From CAKXIK01 sp050947015 (GTDB lineage: Bacteria > Bacillota > Clostridia > Oscillospirales > Acutalibacteraceae): a DNA stretch of 64,000 nt. Under the pieces are notes generated by a model. That model worked only from the letters and a program-made list of their open reading frames with translations. It searched no databases and was not told where the DNA came from. Below are positions 1 to 8,875 of this stretch, piece by piece. The stretch's first letter is position 1. Every line of letters begins with the position of its first letter. The DNA lies in the NCBI GenBank assembly GCA_050947015.1, contig JBMNVT010000001.1, positions 1-64,000 of the forward strand, in the 5' to 3' direction. Made by a program: the position numbers and the translations under genes.

Positions 1-1478
1 GGGAAGAACAGCACGTCGCGGATCGCGGGAGAATCGGTCAGCAGCATAACCATGCGGTCAATGCCGAAGCCAATACCGCCTGTGGGAGGCATTCCAAGCT
101 CCAAAGCATAAAGAAAGTCCTCGTCGGTGCGGTTGGCTTCTTCATCGCCCTGTGCCAAAAGCTCTTCCTGAGCGGCAAAGCGCGCCCGCTGATCGATCGG
201 GTCGTTCAGTTCGGAATAAGCGTTCGCCATTTCCCAACCATTCATAAAGAACTCAAAACGTTCCACATAATCGGGGTTTTCCGGTTTCTTTTTGGTCAGC
301 GGCGAAATCTCGACCGGGTGATCCATCACAAAAGTGGGCTGAATCAGCTTGTCTTCCACAAATTCCTCAAAGAACAGATTGAGAATGTCACCCTTTCTGT
401 GGCGCGCCTCAAATGCAATATTGTGTGCTTTGGCGGCGGCCTGCGCTTCTTCCAGTGTGTGAATCTCATTGAAGTCCACGCCGGAATACTTTTTAACGGC
501 GTCGACCATGGTAATGCGTTCAAAGGGTTTGCCGAGATCCATTTCAATACCGTTATAAGTGATCGTAGTGGTGCCCAGCACCTGCTGCGCAACAAAACGG
601 TAAAGATTTTCGGTCAGATCCATCATGCCGTGGTAATCGGTATAAGCCTGATACAGCTCCATCAGTGTAAATTCCGGATTGTGGCGGGTGTCAAGTCCCT
701 CGTTGCGGAATACACGGCCAATCTCATACACGCGCTCCATGCCGCCCACAATCAGACGTTTCAGATAAAGCTCCAGCGAAATACGCAGCTTGACATCCTC
801 GTCCAGCGCGTTGTAATGTGTGGAAAAGGGTCTGGCAGCCGCGCCACCTGCGTTGGAAACAAGCATTGGCGTTTCCACTTCCATAAAGCCCTGACTATCC
901 AGATAACGGCGAACAGTGCTGATGATTTTGGAGCGCTTGACAAAGGTTTCCCGAACCTCCTGATTCATAACCAGATCAATATAACGTTGACGATAACGCA
1001 TATCGGTATTGGTTAGGCCATGAAATTTTTCCGGCAAAACCTGCAGGCTTTTGGAAAGCAGAACGACGGATTCCGCGTGAATGGAGATTTCCCCCGTTTT
1101 TGTTTTGAACACTGTGCCGCGGATGCCAAGGATATCGCCAATATCCATTTTTTTGAATGCCTTGTATTCCTCTTCGCCGATGCAGTCGCGTGCAATATAG
1201 GATTGAATATTGCCCTGCAGATCCTGAACGTTGCAAAAGGAAGCCTTGCCCATAATGCGTTTGGACATCATCCGGCCGGCGATAGACACGGTTTTACCGT
1301 CCAGCGTGTCAAAATCCCGTTTGATTTCGGCGCTGTGGTGTGTCACGTCATATTTCGTAATTTGAAACGGGTCGTTTCCCTCCTGCTGCAGGGCAGAAAG
1401 CTTTTCGCGGCGGATACGGAGGATCTCATTAAGATCCTGCTCCGCCTGAAGAGATTCCGCGGCCTTGTTTTCACTCAT
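1..1478 (-). CDS. lysS: lysyl-tRNA synthetase, class II (3' end cut by window edge)
   Basis: Charges tRNA-Lys with lysine in the cytoplasm. The minus-strand frame starts at ATG 1478 (protein begins MSENKAAESLQ), with AAAGGA about 10 nt upstream, and stays open to base 1. About 492 residues are visible. Class II motif 3 (GIGFGIDRMVMLL) lies at the very end, so only a few C-terminal residues are missing. An N-terminal OB-fold anticodon-binding domain followed by the catalytic core is the family layout. It lies downstream of greA on the same strand, with a terminator-like hairpin between them. The family call is firm. Confidence 0.95.
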   Translation of the reverse strand, partial: MSENKAAESLQAEQDLNEILRIRREKLSALQQEGNDPFQITKYDVTHHSAEIKRDFDTLDGKTVSIAGRMMSKRIMGKASFCNVQDLQGNIQSYIARDCIGEEEYKAFKKMDIGDILGIRGTVFKTKTGEISIHAESVVLLSKSLQVLPEKFHGLTNTDMRYRQRYIDLVMNQEVRETFVKRSKIISTVRRYLDSQGFMEVETPMLVSNAGGAAARPFSTHYNALDEDVKLRISLELYLKRLIVGGMERVYEIGRVFRNEGLDTRHNPEFTLMELYQAYTDYHGMMDLTENLYRFVAQQVLGTTTITYNGIEMDLGKPFERITMVDAVKKYSGVDFNEIHTLEEAQAAAKAHNIAFEARHRKGDILNLFFEEFVEDKLIQPTFVMDHPVEISPLTKKKPENPDYVERFEFFMNGWEMANAYSELNDPIDQRARFAAQEELLAQGDEEANRTDEDFLYALELGMPPTGGIGFGIDRMVMLLTDSPAIRDVLFF

Positions 1479-1523
1479 TTTTCAACAATCCTTTCGTGCC
1501 GTACTGCGCGGCTTTGGTTTTGA

Positions 1524-1568
1524 CAAAAAAGCGGGCGGGCAGCCTTTTCGGAAAAACCGCCGCCCGCT
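1524..1568 (-). terminator. intrinsic terminator/attenuator between greA and lysS
   Basis: On the minus strand a 9-bp GC stem (AGCGGGCGG at 1568-1560 with CCGCCCGCT at 1538-1530) is followed by six U residues. It sits just after the greA stop and before the lysS start. It would therefore end most greA transcripts and leave lysS partly dependent on read-through. Confidence 0.75.
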
Positions 1569-1572
1569 CTGA

Positions 1573-2046
1573 TTACTGTGTAATTTCGATCACCCTGTAG
1601 GTGACGGCGCCACCCGGGGTTTCCACCTGAACGTCATCGCCCGCGTGCAGACCAAGCAGTGCGCGGCCTACCGGTGATTCGTCCGAAATTTTGTTCTCAA
1701 CCGGATTGGCTTCTTTAGAGCCGACGATCTGGTAAGTTTCCTGCTCTTCAAATTCCGAATCGTAAACGACAACACGGGAGCCAATATGGACTGTGTCGGC
1801 GGAAAGCTCGCTCGCATCGATTACCTGAGCGTTTTTGAGCATTTCTTCCAGCTCCAGAATGCGGGATTCTACGATAGCCTGCTCATTTTTTGCTTCATCA
1901 TATTCGCTGTTTTCAGAAAGATCACCAAATGAGAGCGCAATCTTAATTTTTTCGGAAACTTCTCTGCGTTTTACACTTTTCAGCTCATCAAGCTCATTTT
2001 CAAGCTTTTTCAATCCTTCTTCGGTCATCATGACCTGCTTTGCCAT
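1573..2046 (-). CDS. greA: transcription elongation factor GreA
   Basis: Rescues backtracked RNA polymerase by stimulating transcript cleavage in the secondary channel. The 157-residue length is typical of GreA. The N-terminal coiled coil carries the acidic tip GDLSENSEYDEAK at about residues 41-53, and the C-terminal FKBP-like domain contains SPVGRALLG. The start ATG at 2046 has an AAGGAT-type ribosome site. A strong promoter is visible upstream (2130-2158). greA followed by lysS is a common order in Firmicutes. Confidence 0.96.
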   Translation of the reverse strand: MAKQVMMTEEGLKKLENELDELKSVKRREVSEKIKIALSFGDLSENSEYDEAKNEQAIVESRILELEEMLKNAQVIDASELSADTVHIGSRVVVYDSEFEEQETYQIVGSKEANPVENKISDESPVGRALLGLHAGDDVQVETPGGAVTYRVIEITQ

Positions 2047-2129
2047 CGGGAACCATCCTTTCAGATCCGATTTTATGCGGATATATCATGCGGCGCCTGT
2101 ACACGCAGCTTTTCGTGCATAATAGATTA

Positions 2130-2158
2130 ATTATAAGGATCAATTTTTATTATGTCAA
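2130..2158 (-). promoter_or_regulatory. sigma-A promoter of greA
   Basis: Minus strand: TTGACA (2158-2153), 17-bp spacer, TATAAT (2135-2130). Both hexamers are consensus. The start point would fall about 75 bp before the greA ATG. Confidence 0.85.
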
Positions 2159-2180
2159 GAGGGAAAAGGCCGATCGGCGT

Positions 2181-2211
2181 AAAATCCGCGTTACAGGATG
2201 CGCAGGATTTT
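2181..2211 (-). terminator. possible terminator of the aromatic operon
   Basis: Minus strand AAAATCC (2211-2205) pairs with GGATTTT (2187-2181), with a GCG/CGC inner stem. It lies about 70 bp after the last operon gene. The U-tract is only the TTTT of the stem, so this is a weak call. Confidence 0.4.
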
Positions 2212-2281
2212 CTGCCCAAAAAATGTTCCGAATGTCTGTTCTTGTGATCCTCCAAACGGCGCGTTTGCGGCTGAAAATGAA

Positions 2282-3166
2282 TCAACCATAAACTCGGCTG
2301 TGCAGCGCATCGAATTCTTTCTTTGACGCCCCGTTGAAAACATCGGCGGTGAGATCAGTAAGAGTTCCGTTATCGGCAGACGAAAGGCGTTCGGGATCAT
2401 CCCCACGGGTCGGCAGCGTGCCCAGAAGTCCCGTATGATCGGTTCCGCCTGTTGTGTAAAGCCGATGTTCCCGCGCAAATGCTCTCGCAGCCTGCTCGTC
2501 GGCTTTATCAATATCGGGATGGGAAGCTTCGACGCCGTTCAGCCCGTTTTTCAGCAGATCGGTAAGGTACTGTGTTTGTCGGTGCGGATGTGCCAGCACG
2601 GCAACGCCGCCTGCACCGCGAATCAAGGAAATCATCGTTTTGCTGTCAATCATTTTGGGCGAAGCGGGAGCCGTCGCACTTTGAAACTGCGTGAAAAAGC
2701 CCCAATAGTCGGCCTCGGTTGCCTCACCAAAAGCCTTCATGGTGTCAAAAACCTGTTCGTTGCACAGCCATCCTGTGTGGGGAAAACGATCCAAGACCTG
2801 CTGCCAGCTGATCTGGCGGATCAGGCCGCTTTTTTTGCAGGCGTCAAAACGCGCTTTGGTAATCGCCGCCGCGGCTTCTTCCATTTCTGTGGTATACGCG
2901 CGGATATTCGGCTCATCCGGATCAAAGTCGTAAGCAAGGATATGAAATTCGGTACCAAAATCAAATGCATAGGTTTCCATACCGGAAATGAATTCAAGGC
3001 CAAGTTCCTTTGCCGCTGAACGCATGAATTCCACGCCGCGCGCTGTTTCGTGGTCAGAGACGGAGACCGCGCCGTATCCCTTTTTCTTTGCCAGCGTACA
3101 CAATTGCAGCGGCGTAAATATGCCGTCCGAAAAAAAGGAATGCAGGTGCAGGTTTGCGTAACTCAT
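2282..3166 (-). CDS. PHP-domain metal-dependent phosphoesterase
   Basis: A 294-residue stand-alone PHP (polymerase and histidinol phosphatase) protein. Metal-binding motifs are visible: HLH at residues 7-9 with D14, SDHE near 37-40, GMET near 62-65, AHPH near 193 and GTDHTG near 241. The RNase AM/YciV branch of this family hydrolyses short oligonucleotides or 3',5'-nucleotide bisphosphates, so a nucleotide phosphatase role is plausible. It is the last gene of the aromatic operon, 27 bp after pheA. Histidinol phosphatase is a less likely alternative, because no his genes are nearby. The substrate cannot be read from sequence. Confidence 0.82.
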   Translation of the reverse strand: MSYANLHLHSFFSDGIFTPLQLCTLAKKKGYGAVSVSDHETARGVEFMRSAAKELGLEFISGMETYAFDFGTEFHILAYDFDPDEPNIRAYTTEMEEAAAAITKARFDACKKSGLIRQISWQQVLDRFPHTGWLCNEQVFDTMKAFGEATEADYWGFFTQFQSATAPASPKMIDSKTMISLIRGAGGVAVLAHPHRQTQYLTDLLKNGLNGVEASHPDIDKADEQAARAFAREHRLYTTGGTDHTGLLGTLPTRGDDPERLSSADNGTLTDLTADVFNGASKKEFDALHSRVYG

Positions 3167-3193
3167 ACATGTTCCTCCCCTATGATGATTGAT

Positions 3194-4318
3194 TTATACC
3201 AGCTCGCGATAGTTGCCAAAAAACGAAAAACCGGGCAGTTCTTTGGAAAGAGAGCCGAGCAGGCGGCGGGTGGATTCGCTGTGCACGCTGCCTGTAAAAT
3301 CCAGATAGAAAAGGTACTCAAAGGCTTTTCCCGCAATGGGACGCGACTCGATCTTGGTCAGGTTCAGTCCCATAGCGGCAAAGCGGGCTAAAACGCGATA
3401 AAGCGAGCCGGTGACATGCGGCAGGGAAAAGCAAAGGCTGATCTTATCGCCGTTCTCAGGCAGAATCAGGCGGCGGGAAACGACCACGAACCGCGTGCAG
3501 TTGGCGGTAGAGTCCTGAACGGCGTGCTGCAGCACCACAAGGCCGGCGCGCTCTGCGGCAGTTTCGGAACAAAGCGCCGCGCAGTCCCTGCCCGGTTCAT
3601 CTGCAACATGCTGCGCGGCCACGGCAGTGTTGGAACAGGAAACCGGCTGGTAACCGTTTTCTTTCAGAAAATTCTCACATTGCGCCAGTGCCTGTGGATG
3701 AGAAACCACACGACGGATGTCTTCTCTGGAGGCGCCGGGTTTTGCGGCAAGGCAATGATTGACCGTCAACTCCACCGCACCTACAATATAGTAACGGTAT
3801 TTCAAAATCAGGTCATAGACTTCGCTGACGGCGCCGGCAGAAGAATTTTCCACCGGAAGAACGCCAAAATCGGCGCATCCCGATTCCAGTGCGCGGAAAA
3901 CATCCTCCCATTTTGCAAAGAATTCCGGTTTACAACCCGGAAAACAACGCAGAGCTGCTTTGTGGGAATAAGCTTCCGCAATGCCCTGGCAGGCGATCCT
4001 GCCGGTTGTGGGCAAAACGGTCTCAGCGGAATCCAACAGCGCGGCAAGCGGGTTTTCTGTCTGGAGCAGCTGGTGCTGCAGGGAGCGGCTGAGCTCCATC
4101 AGTGTGGAAAACAGCACCCGTGCCTCATCGCCGAGTTCACCGGCCTCGGCGGCGCGGCGTTTCAGGATCTCTTCCTCGCGCTCGGGGTTGAGAATCGGCA
4201 GTCCTTTTTCGGCTTTGATCTCCGCCACCTGTCGGGCGCAGTCCATCCGCTGCTCGAACAGCGAAAGCAGCTGTGAATCAATTGCGTCTATTTTTTTCCG
4301 GACTTCAGAAAGCTCCAT
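3194..4318 (-). CDS. pheA: bifunctional chorismate mutase / prephenate dehydratase
   Basis: Converts chorismate to prephenate and then to phenylpyruvate, the precursor of phenylalanine. From ATG 4318 (MELSEVRKKID) the protein has 374 residues: an AroQ-type mutase helical domain (about 1-90), prephenate dehydratase (about 105-285, with the TRFVV signature) and a C-terminal ACT domain (about 295-370, with the Phe-binding ESRP motif). The ACT domain predicts feedback inhibition by Phe. The frame is open further upstream into aroC, but that extension is not family-like, and GAGGGCG precedes 4318. pheA follows aroC in the same operon. Confidence 0.95.
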   Translation of the reverse strand: MELSEVRKKIDAIDSQLLSLFEQRMDCARQVAEIKAEKGLPILNPEREEEILKRRAAEAGELGDEARVLFSTLMELSRSLQHQLLQTENPLAALLDSAETVLPTTGRIACQGIAEAYSHKAALRCFPGCKPEFFAKWEDVFRALESGCADFGVLPVENSSAGAVSEVYDLILKYRYYIVGAVELTVNHCLAAKPGASREDIRRVVSHPQALAQCENFLKENGYQPVSCSNTAVAAQHVADEPGRDCAALCSETAAERAGLVVLQHAVQDSTANCTRFVVVSRRLILPENGDKISLCFSLPHVTGSLYRVLARFAAMGLNLTKIESRPIAGKAFEYLFYLDFTGSVHSESTRRLLGSLSKELPGFSFFGNYRELV

Positions 4319-4451
4319 ACATCCATCGCCCTCGCGTGAATAAAGTAGTAGTGATTCATGTCCCTCTCCAAGGACTGCCTGCGGTATGCGCAAAAACGTT
4401 TTCTCCGGCTCCGGTAGCATGCCCGGTTTCGGCGCGGAAATCCTGTGCGGT

Positions 4452-5537
4452 TCAGCAATGAGGCTGCAGCAGGTCAAGCAGGCCGATGCAGACGGCGGCC
4501 TCCACAACGGGAACCGCCCGCACGGCGACGCAGGCATCGTGCCGGCCGTGGATCACAAGCTCTTCCTCGGTGCGGCCGACCAGCTCAACGGAGCGCTGCG
4601 GTTTTGCAATGCTCGGCGTCGGCTTGAATGCAGCGCGCATGATAACGGGCATGCCGCTGGTGATCCCGCCGAGGATACCGCCGTGACGGTTCGTTTCGGA
4701 AAAAATGCTGCCGTCCGGCGCCACGCGGAACGGATCGTTGTTTTCGCTGCCGCGCAGTCTGGCTGCGGCAAAGCCCGCGCCGAATTCCACCCCTTTGACT
4801 GCCGGAATACCGAACAGGATGGAAGCGAGGACGTTTTCCACGCCGCCGAACATGGGGTTGCCGTGGCCGGGTGCGACCCCGACCGCAGCGCATTCCACAA
4901 CGCCGCCGACGCTGTCGCAGTCCATCCGGGCGCGTTCGATCTCATCGCGCATCCGTTGCTTGGCTTCTTCGCTCAGCGTGGGGAACGGGCGGCAGTTGAG
5001 CGAATCCAGCAGCTCTTTGTTTACGGCGATGGGGTCAAACGGTTCTTCGCTGACGGTTCCCGCCGAAAGCAGATGTGCGCCCACCGTGACGCCGCGCGCT
5101 GCAAGGATCTGCCGGCAGACGGAACCGGCAAACACGATGGGAGCGGTCAGCCGGCCGGAAAAATGGCCGCCGCCGCGGATGTCGTTCCAGCCCCCGTAAC
5201 GGAAAAAGGCGGCAAGATCTGAATGGCCGGGGCGGGGCACCAGCGAGAGGTTGGCGTAATCCTGCGAACGGGTGTCACCGTTGCGGATCAGCGCAGCAAG
5301 CGGCGCACCGGTGGTGCGTCCGTTTTGCATACCGGAAAGGATCTCCGGCGTGTCGGTCTCCCGGCGGCGTGTGGCAGCCGGATCGTTTCCCGGCGCGCGG
5401 CGCGCCATCTGCAGCAGCACCGCGTCCAGATCGATCGGCGCTCCGGCGGGCAATCCGTCCAGCACCACGCCGATCCCGGCGCCGTGGCTTTCGCCAAAGA
5501 CAGAAATTTTAATTTGATTTCCCCATGTCGATGACAT
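4452..5537 (-). CDS. aroC: chorismate synthase
   Basis: Catalyses the last shikimate step, EPSP to chorismate, with reduced FMN. The protein is 361 residues from ATG 5537 (MSSTWGNQIKISV). Family signatures GESHG near residue 15 and RPGHSD are present. The start is set by GGAGG eight bases upstream; a slightly longer open frame begins at 5570. It overlaps the end of aroA by 29 bases, suggesting translational coupling. It sits directly after aroA, the enzyme that makes its substrate. Confidence 0.96.
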   Translation of the reverse strand: MSSTWGNQIKISVFGESHGAGIGVVLDGLPAGAPIDLDAVLLQMARRAPGNDPAATRRRETDTPEILSGMQNGRTTGAPLAALIRNGDTRSQDYANLSLVPRPGHSDLAAFFRYGGWNDIRGGGHFSGRLTAPIVFAGSVCRQILAARGVTVGAHLLSAGTVSEEPFDPIAVNKELLDSLNCRPFPTLSEEAKQRMRDEIERARMDCDSVGGVVECAAVGVAPGHGNPMFGGVENVLASILFGIPAVKGVEFGAGFAAARLRGSENNDPFRVAPDGSIFSETNRHGGILGGITSGMPVIMRAAFKPTPSIAKPQRSVELVGRTEEELVIHGRHDACVAVRAVPVVEAAVCIGLLDLLQPHC

Positions 5538-6822
5538 TGGCGTGTCCTCCCAGTCTGTTGTATTGTTCAAAAAAATCCGGAAAGGATTTTTTTACGCTGT
5601 GTGCGTCGGAGACGGTCACAGGACCGGTGCAGCCAAGCGCAGCGATCGCCGCCGCCATCACGATTCGGTGGTCGTTCGCGCCGCCGCAGCTTCCGCCGGG
5701 CAAAGAGGAGATCCCGGTGATCTGCAGCCCGTCGGCAAGCTCGCGGACGGAGCCGCCGAGAGCGCGGATCAGGGCCGCGGTGGTCTGCAGACGGTCGCTT
5801 TCTTTGATGCGCAGCCGCGCGGCGTTGAGGATCTGCGTTTCGCCGGGACAAAAGGCGGCGCAGGCTGCCAGCACCGGAACCAGATCCGGGATCTGGGAGG
5901 CATCGATCACGGCAGCGCGCTTTTCGCCGGAAAACACCTGCAGAACATTGTCCTCCCAACGGGTCACGGCGCCCATGGCGGTGAAGAGCGGTTCACAGGC
6001 GCGGTCTCCCTGCGCGGAATCCCTGCGCAGCCCGCAAAGCGAAAGGCGGGAACCGAGAAGCCCGGCTCCGAGAAAAAACGCGGCCTGAGACCAGTCGCCT
6101 TCCACGGTGTAATCCTGCGCGCGGTACCGCTGATTTCCGGGGATCGACCAGCCGGATTCCGTGCGCTGTGCGGTAACGCCGAATGACCGCATCACATCAA
6201 GCGTCAGGTCAATGTATGCGGCGGATTCGAGCGGAGTGGTCAGCGTGATGGTGCTGTCGCCGTCCAGAAGCGGCAGAGCCATCAGGAGACCGGTGATAAA
6301 TTGAGAACTTACATTTCCGGGCAGAGAAAAATTTCCGCTGCGAAGCTTCCCGTGAATCGTCAGCGGAAGCCCGCCGGAGGTCTGCAGCTCGGTCCCGGCA
6401 GGGGGCAGACAGTCGCAAAAACAGCCGATTGGGCGTTCGGGCAGCCTTCCCCGACCGGTAAAAACAGCCGGAACGCCGCCCGCCGCAGCCAGCGGGATCA
6501 GAAACCGCAGCGTGGAGCCGGATTCCCCGCAGTCCAGCACAGCGGGAGAAGCAGCGGAAAAATTCCCGATTTCCAGAGAGAAAAGCCCGCGCCCGTCGAT
6601 CAGCAGCGCCGCGCCGTCACGCACGGCGGAGGCGCCCAGCGCACGGATGCAGCGGACGGTGGCCTCCATATCCTGCGACGGTGCGATCGGCGCGATCCGG
6701 CTGACGCCGTCCGCCATAGCGGCGCAGAGGATCGCCCGGTGAGAAATGCTTTTGCTCGGCGGGATGACGATGCTGCCGTGCAGTTGCGCGGGAGAAAGAA
6801 CGACGGAATCGGAAAGCTTCAT
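5509..6822 (-). CDS. aroA: 3-phosphoshikimate 1-carboxyvinyltransferase (EPSP synthase)
   Basis: Joins shikimate-3-phosphate and phosphoenolpyruvate to make EPSP. The 437 residues match the family length. Motifs: PPSKSISHRAIL near residue 21 (substrate lysine), LDCGESGSTLRF near 95, RIKESDR near 340 and SVKKSFPDFF near the end. Its ATG overlaps the aroB stop by four bases (ATGA), and its own 3' end overlaps aroC. The whole block is therefore probably translated as a coupled unit. Confidence 0.96.
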   Translation of the reverse strand: MKLSDSVVLSPAQLHGSIVIPPSKSISHRAILCAAMADGVSRIAPIAPSQDMEATVRCIRALGASAVRDGAALLIDGRGLFSLEIGNFSAASPAVLDCGESGSTLRFLIPLAAAGGVPAVFTGRGRLPERPIGCFCDCLPPAGTELQTSGGLPLTIHGKLRSGNFSLPGNVSSQFITGLLMALPLLDGDSTITLTTPLESAAYIDLTLDVMRSFGVTAQRTESGWSIPGNQRYRAQDYTVEGDWSQAAFFLGAGLLGSRLSLCGLRRDSAQGDRACEPLFTAMGAVTRWEDNVLQVFSGEKRAAVIDASQIPDLVPVLAACAAFCPGETQILNAARLRIKESDRLQTTAALIRALGGSVRELADGLQITGISSLPGGSCGGANDHRIVMAAAIAALGCTGPVTVSDAHSVKKSFPDFFEQYNRLGGHANVIDMGKSN

Positions 6823-7892
6823 TTCTGTGTGCCTCCCGCTTTGGCAAGCAACTGCTCCAGTTCGTCGAGCGTCGCCGGATAAATATAACTTTCGCCGATG
6901 CGGCGCAGCAGCACGAGCTTGATCTTGCTTCCGGTCGTTTTTTTATCTCCGGCTGCGGCTGCGGCGATCTCGGCAGCGGAAGCAGGGTCTGTGTCCGGCA
7001 GACCGTAGCGTGCAAGGCAAAGCCGCAGCTTTCGGGTGCACCCCGGCTCGGTCAACCCGGCTTGTTCGGCGGCGGCGTTCAGCTCCGCCATGCCAACGGC
7101 AACGGCGTGGCCGTGCGTCAGTCCGCAGTAGCCGTGCAGCTTTTCCAGCGCGTGACCGACGGTATGGCCAAAATTCAGCAGCGTCCGTTCTCCGGCTTCG
7201 CGTTCGTCCCGTTCCACCACGCCTGCCTTGATGACGACACAGTCGGCAATGGTTTCCTCGATCGGCGGCGGAGTTTCCTGGTTCAGCCGCTCGAAAAGCG
7301 CAGCGTCCTTGATGCAGGCGGTTTTGATGATTTCCGCCATACCGTCGGCGTAAAACAGCGGAGAAAGTGTCTGCAGTACGTCCGGATCGATCAGCACTAG
7401 CCGCGGCTGCCAGAACGCGCCCACCAGATTTTTTCCCTCCGGCAGATCGACGCCGGTTTTTCCGCCCACGGAGGAATCCACCTGAGCCAGCAGAGAGGTG
7501 GGCATCTGCACAAAATTAATGCCGCGCAGATACGTTGCCGCCGCAAAGCCGCAGAGATCACCGGTCACGCCGCCGCCGAGCGCAATGGCAAAATCGGTGC
7601 GGGTGAGCCGGTGCGCGGCAAAGTGTGCATACATCTGCCCAACGGTGGCGAGCGTTTTGCTCTGTTCCCCGGCGGGGAAGACAAAGAGGAAAACACTCAG
7701 CCCCGCCCGGCGCAGCGCGTCGAGCAGCGCATCGGCGTAAAGCGGCGCAACGTTGCTGTCGCTGACGACGCAGACGCGTTCCGCGTTTGGAAACAGCGGC
7801 AGAATAAGTTCCGCGGCGGAATACCGAATGCCGCGGCCGATCAGAATTTCGTAACCGCGCCCTGTGTGGACGGAAATTTTCGATTCCATCAT
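6819..7892 (-). CDS. aroB: 3-dehydroquinate synthase
   Basis: Cyclises DAHP to 3-dehydroquinate, the second shikimate step. The protein has 357 residues. The NAD-binding GGGVTGDLCGFAAATYLRG segment and the zinc-site motifs NFGHTVGHALE and THGHAVAVGM are visible. It is followed at once by aroA with a 4-bp overlap and preceded by tyrA with a 99-bp gap holding no recognisable terminator. No dehydroquinate dehydratase (aroD/aroQ) is in this window, so that enzyme must be encoded elsewhere. Confidence 0.96.
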   Translation of the reverse strand: MMESKISVHTGRGYEILIGRGIRYSAAELILPLFPNAERVCVVSDSNVAPLYADALLDALRRAGLSVFLFVFPAGEQSKTLATVGQMYAHFAAHRLTRTDFAIALGGGVTGDLCGFAAATYLRGINFVQMPTSLLAQVDSSVGGKTGVDLPEGKNLVGAFWQPRLVLIDPDVLQTLSPLFYADGMAEIIKTACIKDAALFERLNQETPPPIEETIADCVVIKAGVVERDEREAGERTLLNFGHTVGHALEKLHGYCGLTHGHAVAVGMAELNAAAEQAGLTEPGCTRKLRLCLARYGLPDTDPASAAEIAAAAAGDKKTTGSKIKLVLLRRIGESYIYPATLDELEQLLAKAGGTQK

Positions 7893-7991
7893 ACTACCAT
7901 ACCTTTCTGCCGTTCCGCGCGCTGAACCCGCGGTTTCGGCCTGCTGAATCCGCGGTCGGAAAATTTACTTCCGCGATTTCTGCTCCCAAAA

Positions 7992-8825
7992 TTATTCTCC
8001 AAGGCCTTCTTTAATTTCGCGGCTTTTCCGCAGCAGTGCGCGGAGCGTTTCTGCGTCGCCGTCCCTTGCGGCGTCGCGGATGGCGCTGATGTTTTCAATC
8101 AGCAGATCCAGCTCGGCGCAGAGCGGTTCGCGGTTTTCCAGAAAAAGCTCGGTCCACAGCATTTCGTTGATGCGCGCCACGCGGGAAACATCGCGGTAGC
8201 TGCCCGCGGAAAAACCGTTGTGCTTCGGGCAGCAGGGGCTCTGCACATAGGCGCACGCCAGAACGTGAGGTAGCTGTGAGGTGAAGGCGATCATGCGGTC
8301 ATGCTCTTCGGGGGTCGTGCGCACGCAGCGGCCGAATCCCAGCTGAACCGCAAAGCTTTCCAGTTCCTTCAGAAGCTCTTCCGGCACGCCGCAGGGAACC
8401 GTGATAAAGCTGGCTCCCTGAAACAGGGCGGAATCCGAGGCGTCAAAGCCGCTGCGTTCCTTGCCGGCCATCGGATGGACGCCGATGAACGTAAATCCGT
8501 TCTTGGCGGCAATCTGGGGCATTCTGGCGCAGATCCAGCGTTTGATCCCGGAGACGTCGCAGACGACGGAACCCTTCAGAAGCGCGCCGTGTTCTGCGGC
8601 AAATTCCACTGCGGCGGCAGGATACAGGCAAAGAAACACCAGATCGGCTTCTGCCAGCTCCTGATCGGTTGCTTCAGCATCGATAATACGGCCAAGCAGT
8701 GCTTTTTCCGTTACCCGGGGGTTGCTGTCAATTCCAACAACCCGGCAGCGGGTTCTGGCCCGGATGGTTTTGGCAAGAGAACCGCCGATTAACCCCAGGC
8801 CGACGATTGCAATGGTATCAAACAC
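7992..8825 (-). CDS. tyrA: prephenate dehydrogenase
   Basis: Oxidatively decarboxylates prephenate to 4-hydroxyphenylpyruvate, the tyrosine precursor. The 277 residues hold an N-terminal Rossmann fold (GLGLIGGSLAKT at about 9-20), the catalytic-domain motif GVHPMAGKERSGFDAS near 120-135 and SQLPHVLA near 190. No C-terminal ACT domain is present, unlike the longer Bacillus enzyme. Direct Tyr feedback on this protein is therefore less obvious, and transcriptional control (see the leader peptide) may matter more. It lies 50 bp after aroF. Confidence 0.93.
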   Translation of the reverse strand: MFDTIAIVGLGLIGGSLAKTIRARTRCRVVGIDSNPRVTEKALLGRIIDAEATDQELAEADLVFLCLYPAAAVEFAAEHGALLKGSVVCDVSGIKRWICARMPQIAAKNGFTFIGVHPMAGKERSGFDASDSALFQGASFITVPCGVPEELLKELESFAVQLGFGRCVRTTPEEHDRMIAFTSQLPHVLACAYVQSPCCPKHNGFSAGSYRDVSRVARINEMLWTELFLENREPLCAELDLLIENISAIRDAARDGDAETLRALLRKSREIKEGLGE

Positions 8826-8875
8826 GGCAAAGGCTCCTTTTCTGATGCATATTTGTGTTTATACTTATATGAGGT

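Noticed and set aside
4386..5222. Plus-strand open frames through aroC, including one of 278 codons
   Set aside because: GC-rich shadow frames opposite aroC; composition rich in Arg/Ala/Gly and no ribosome site.
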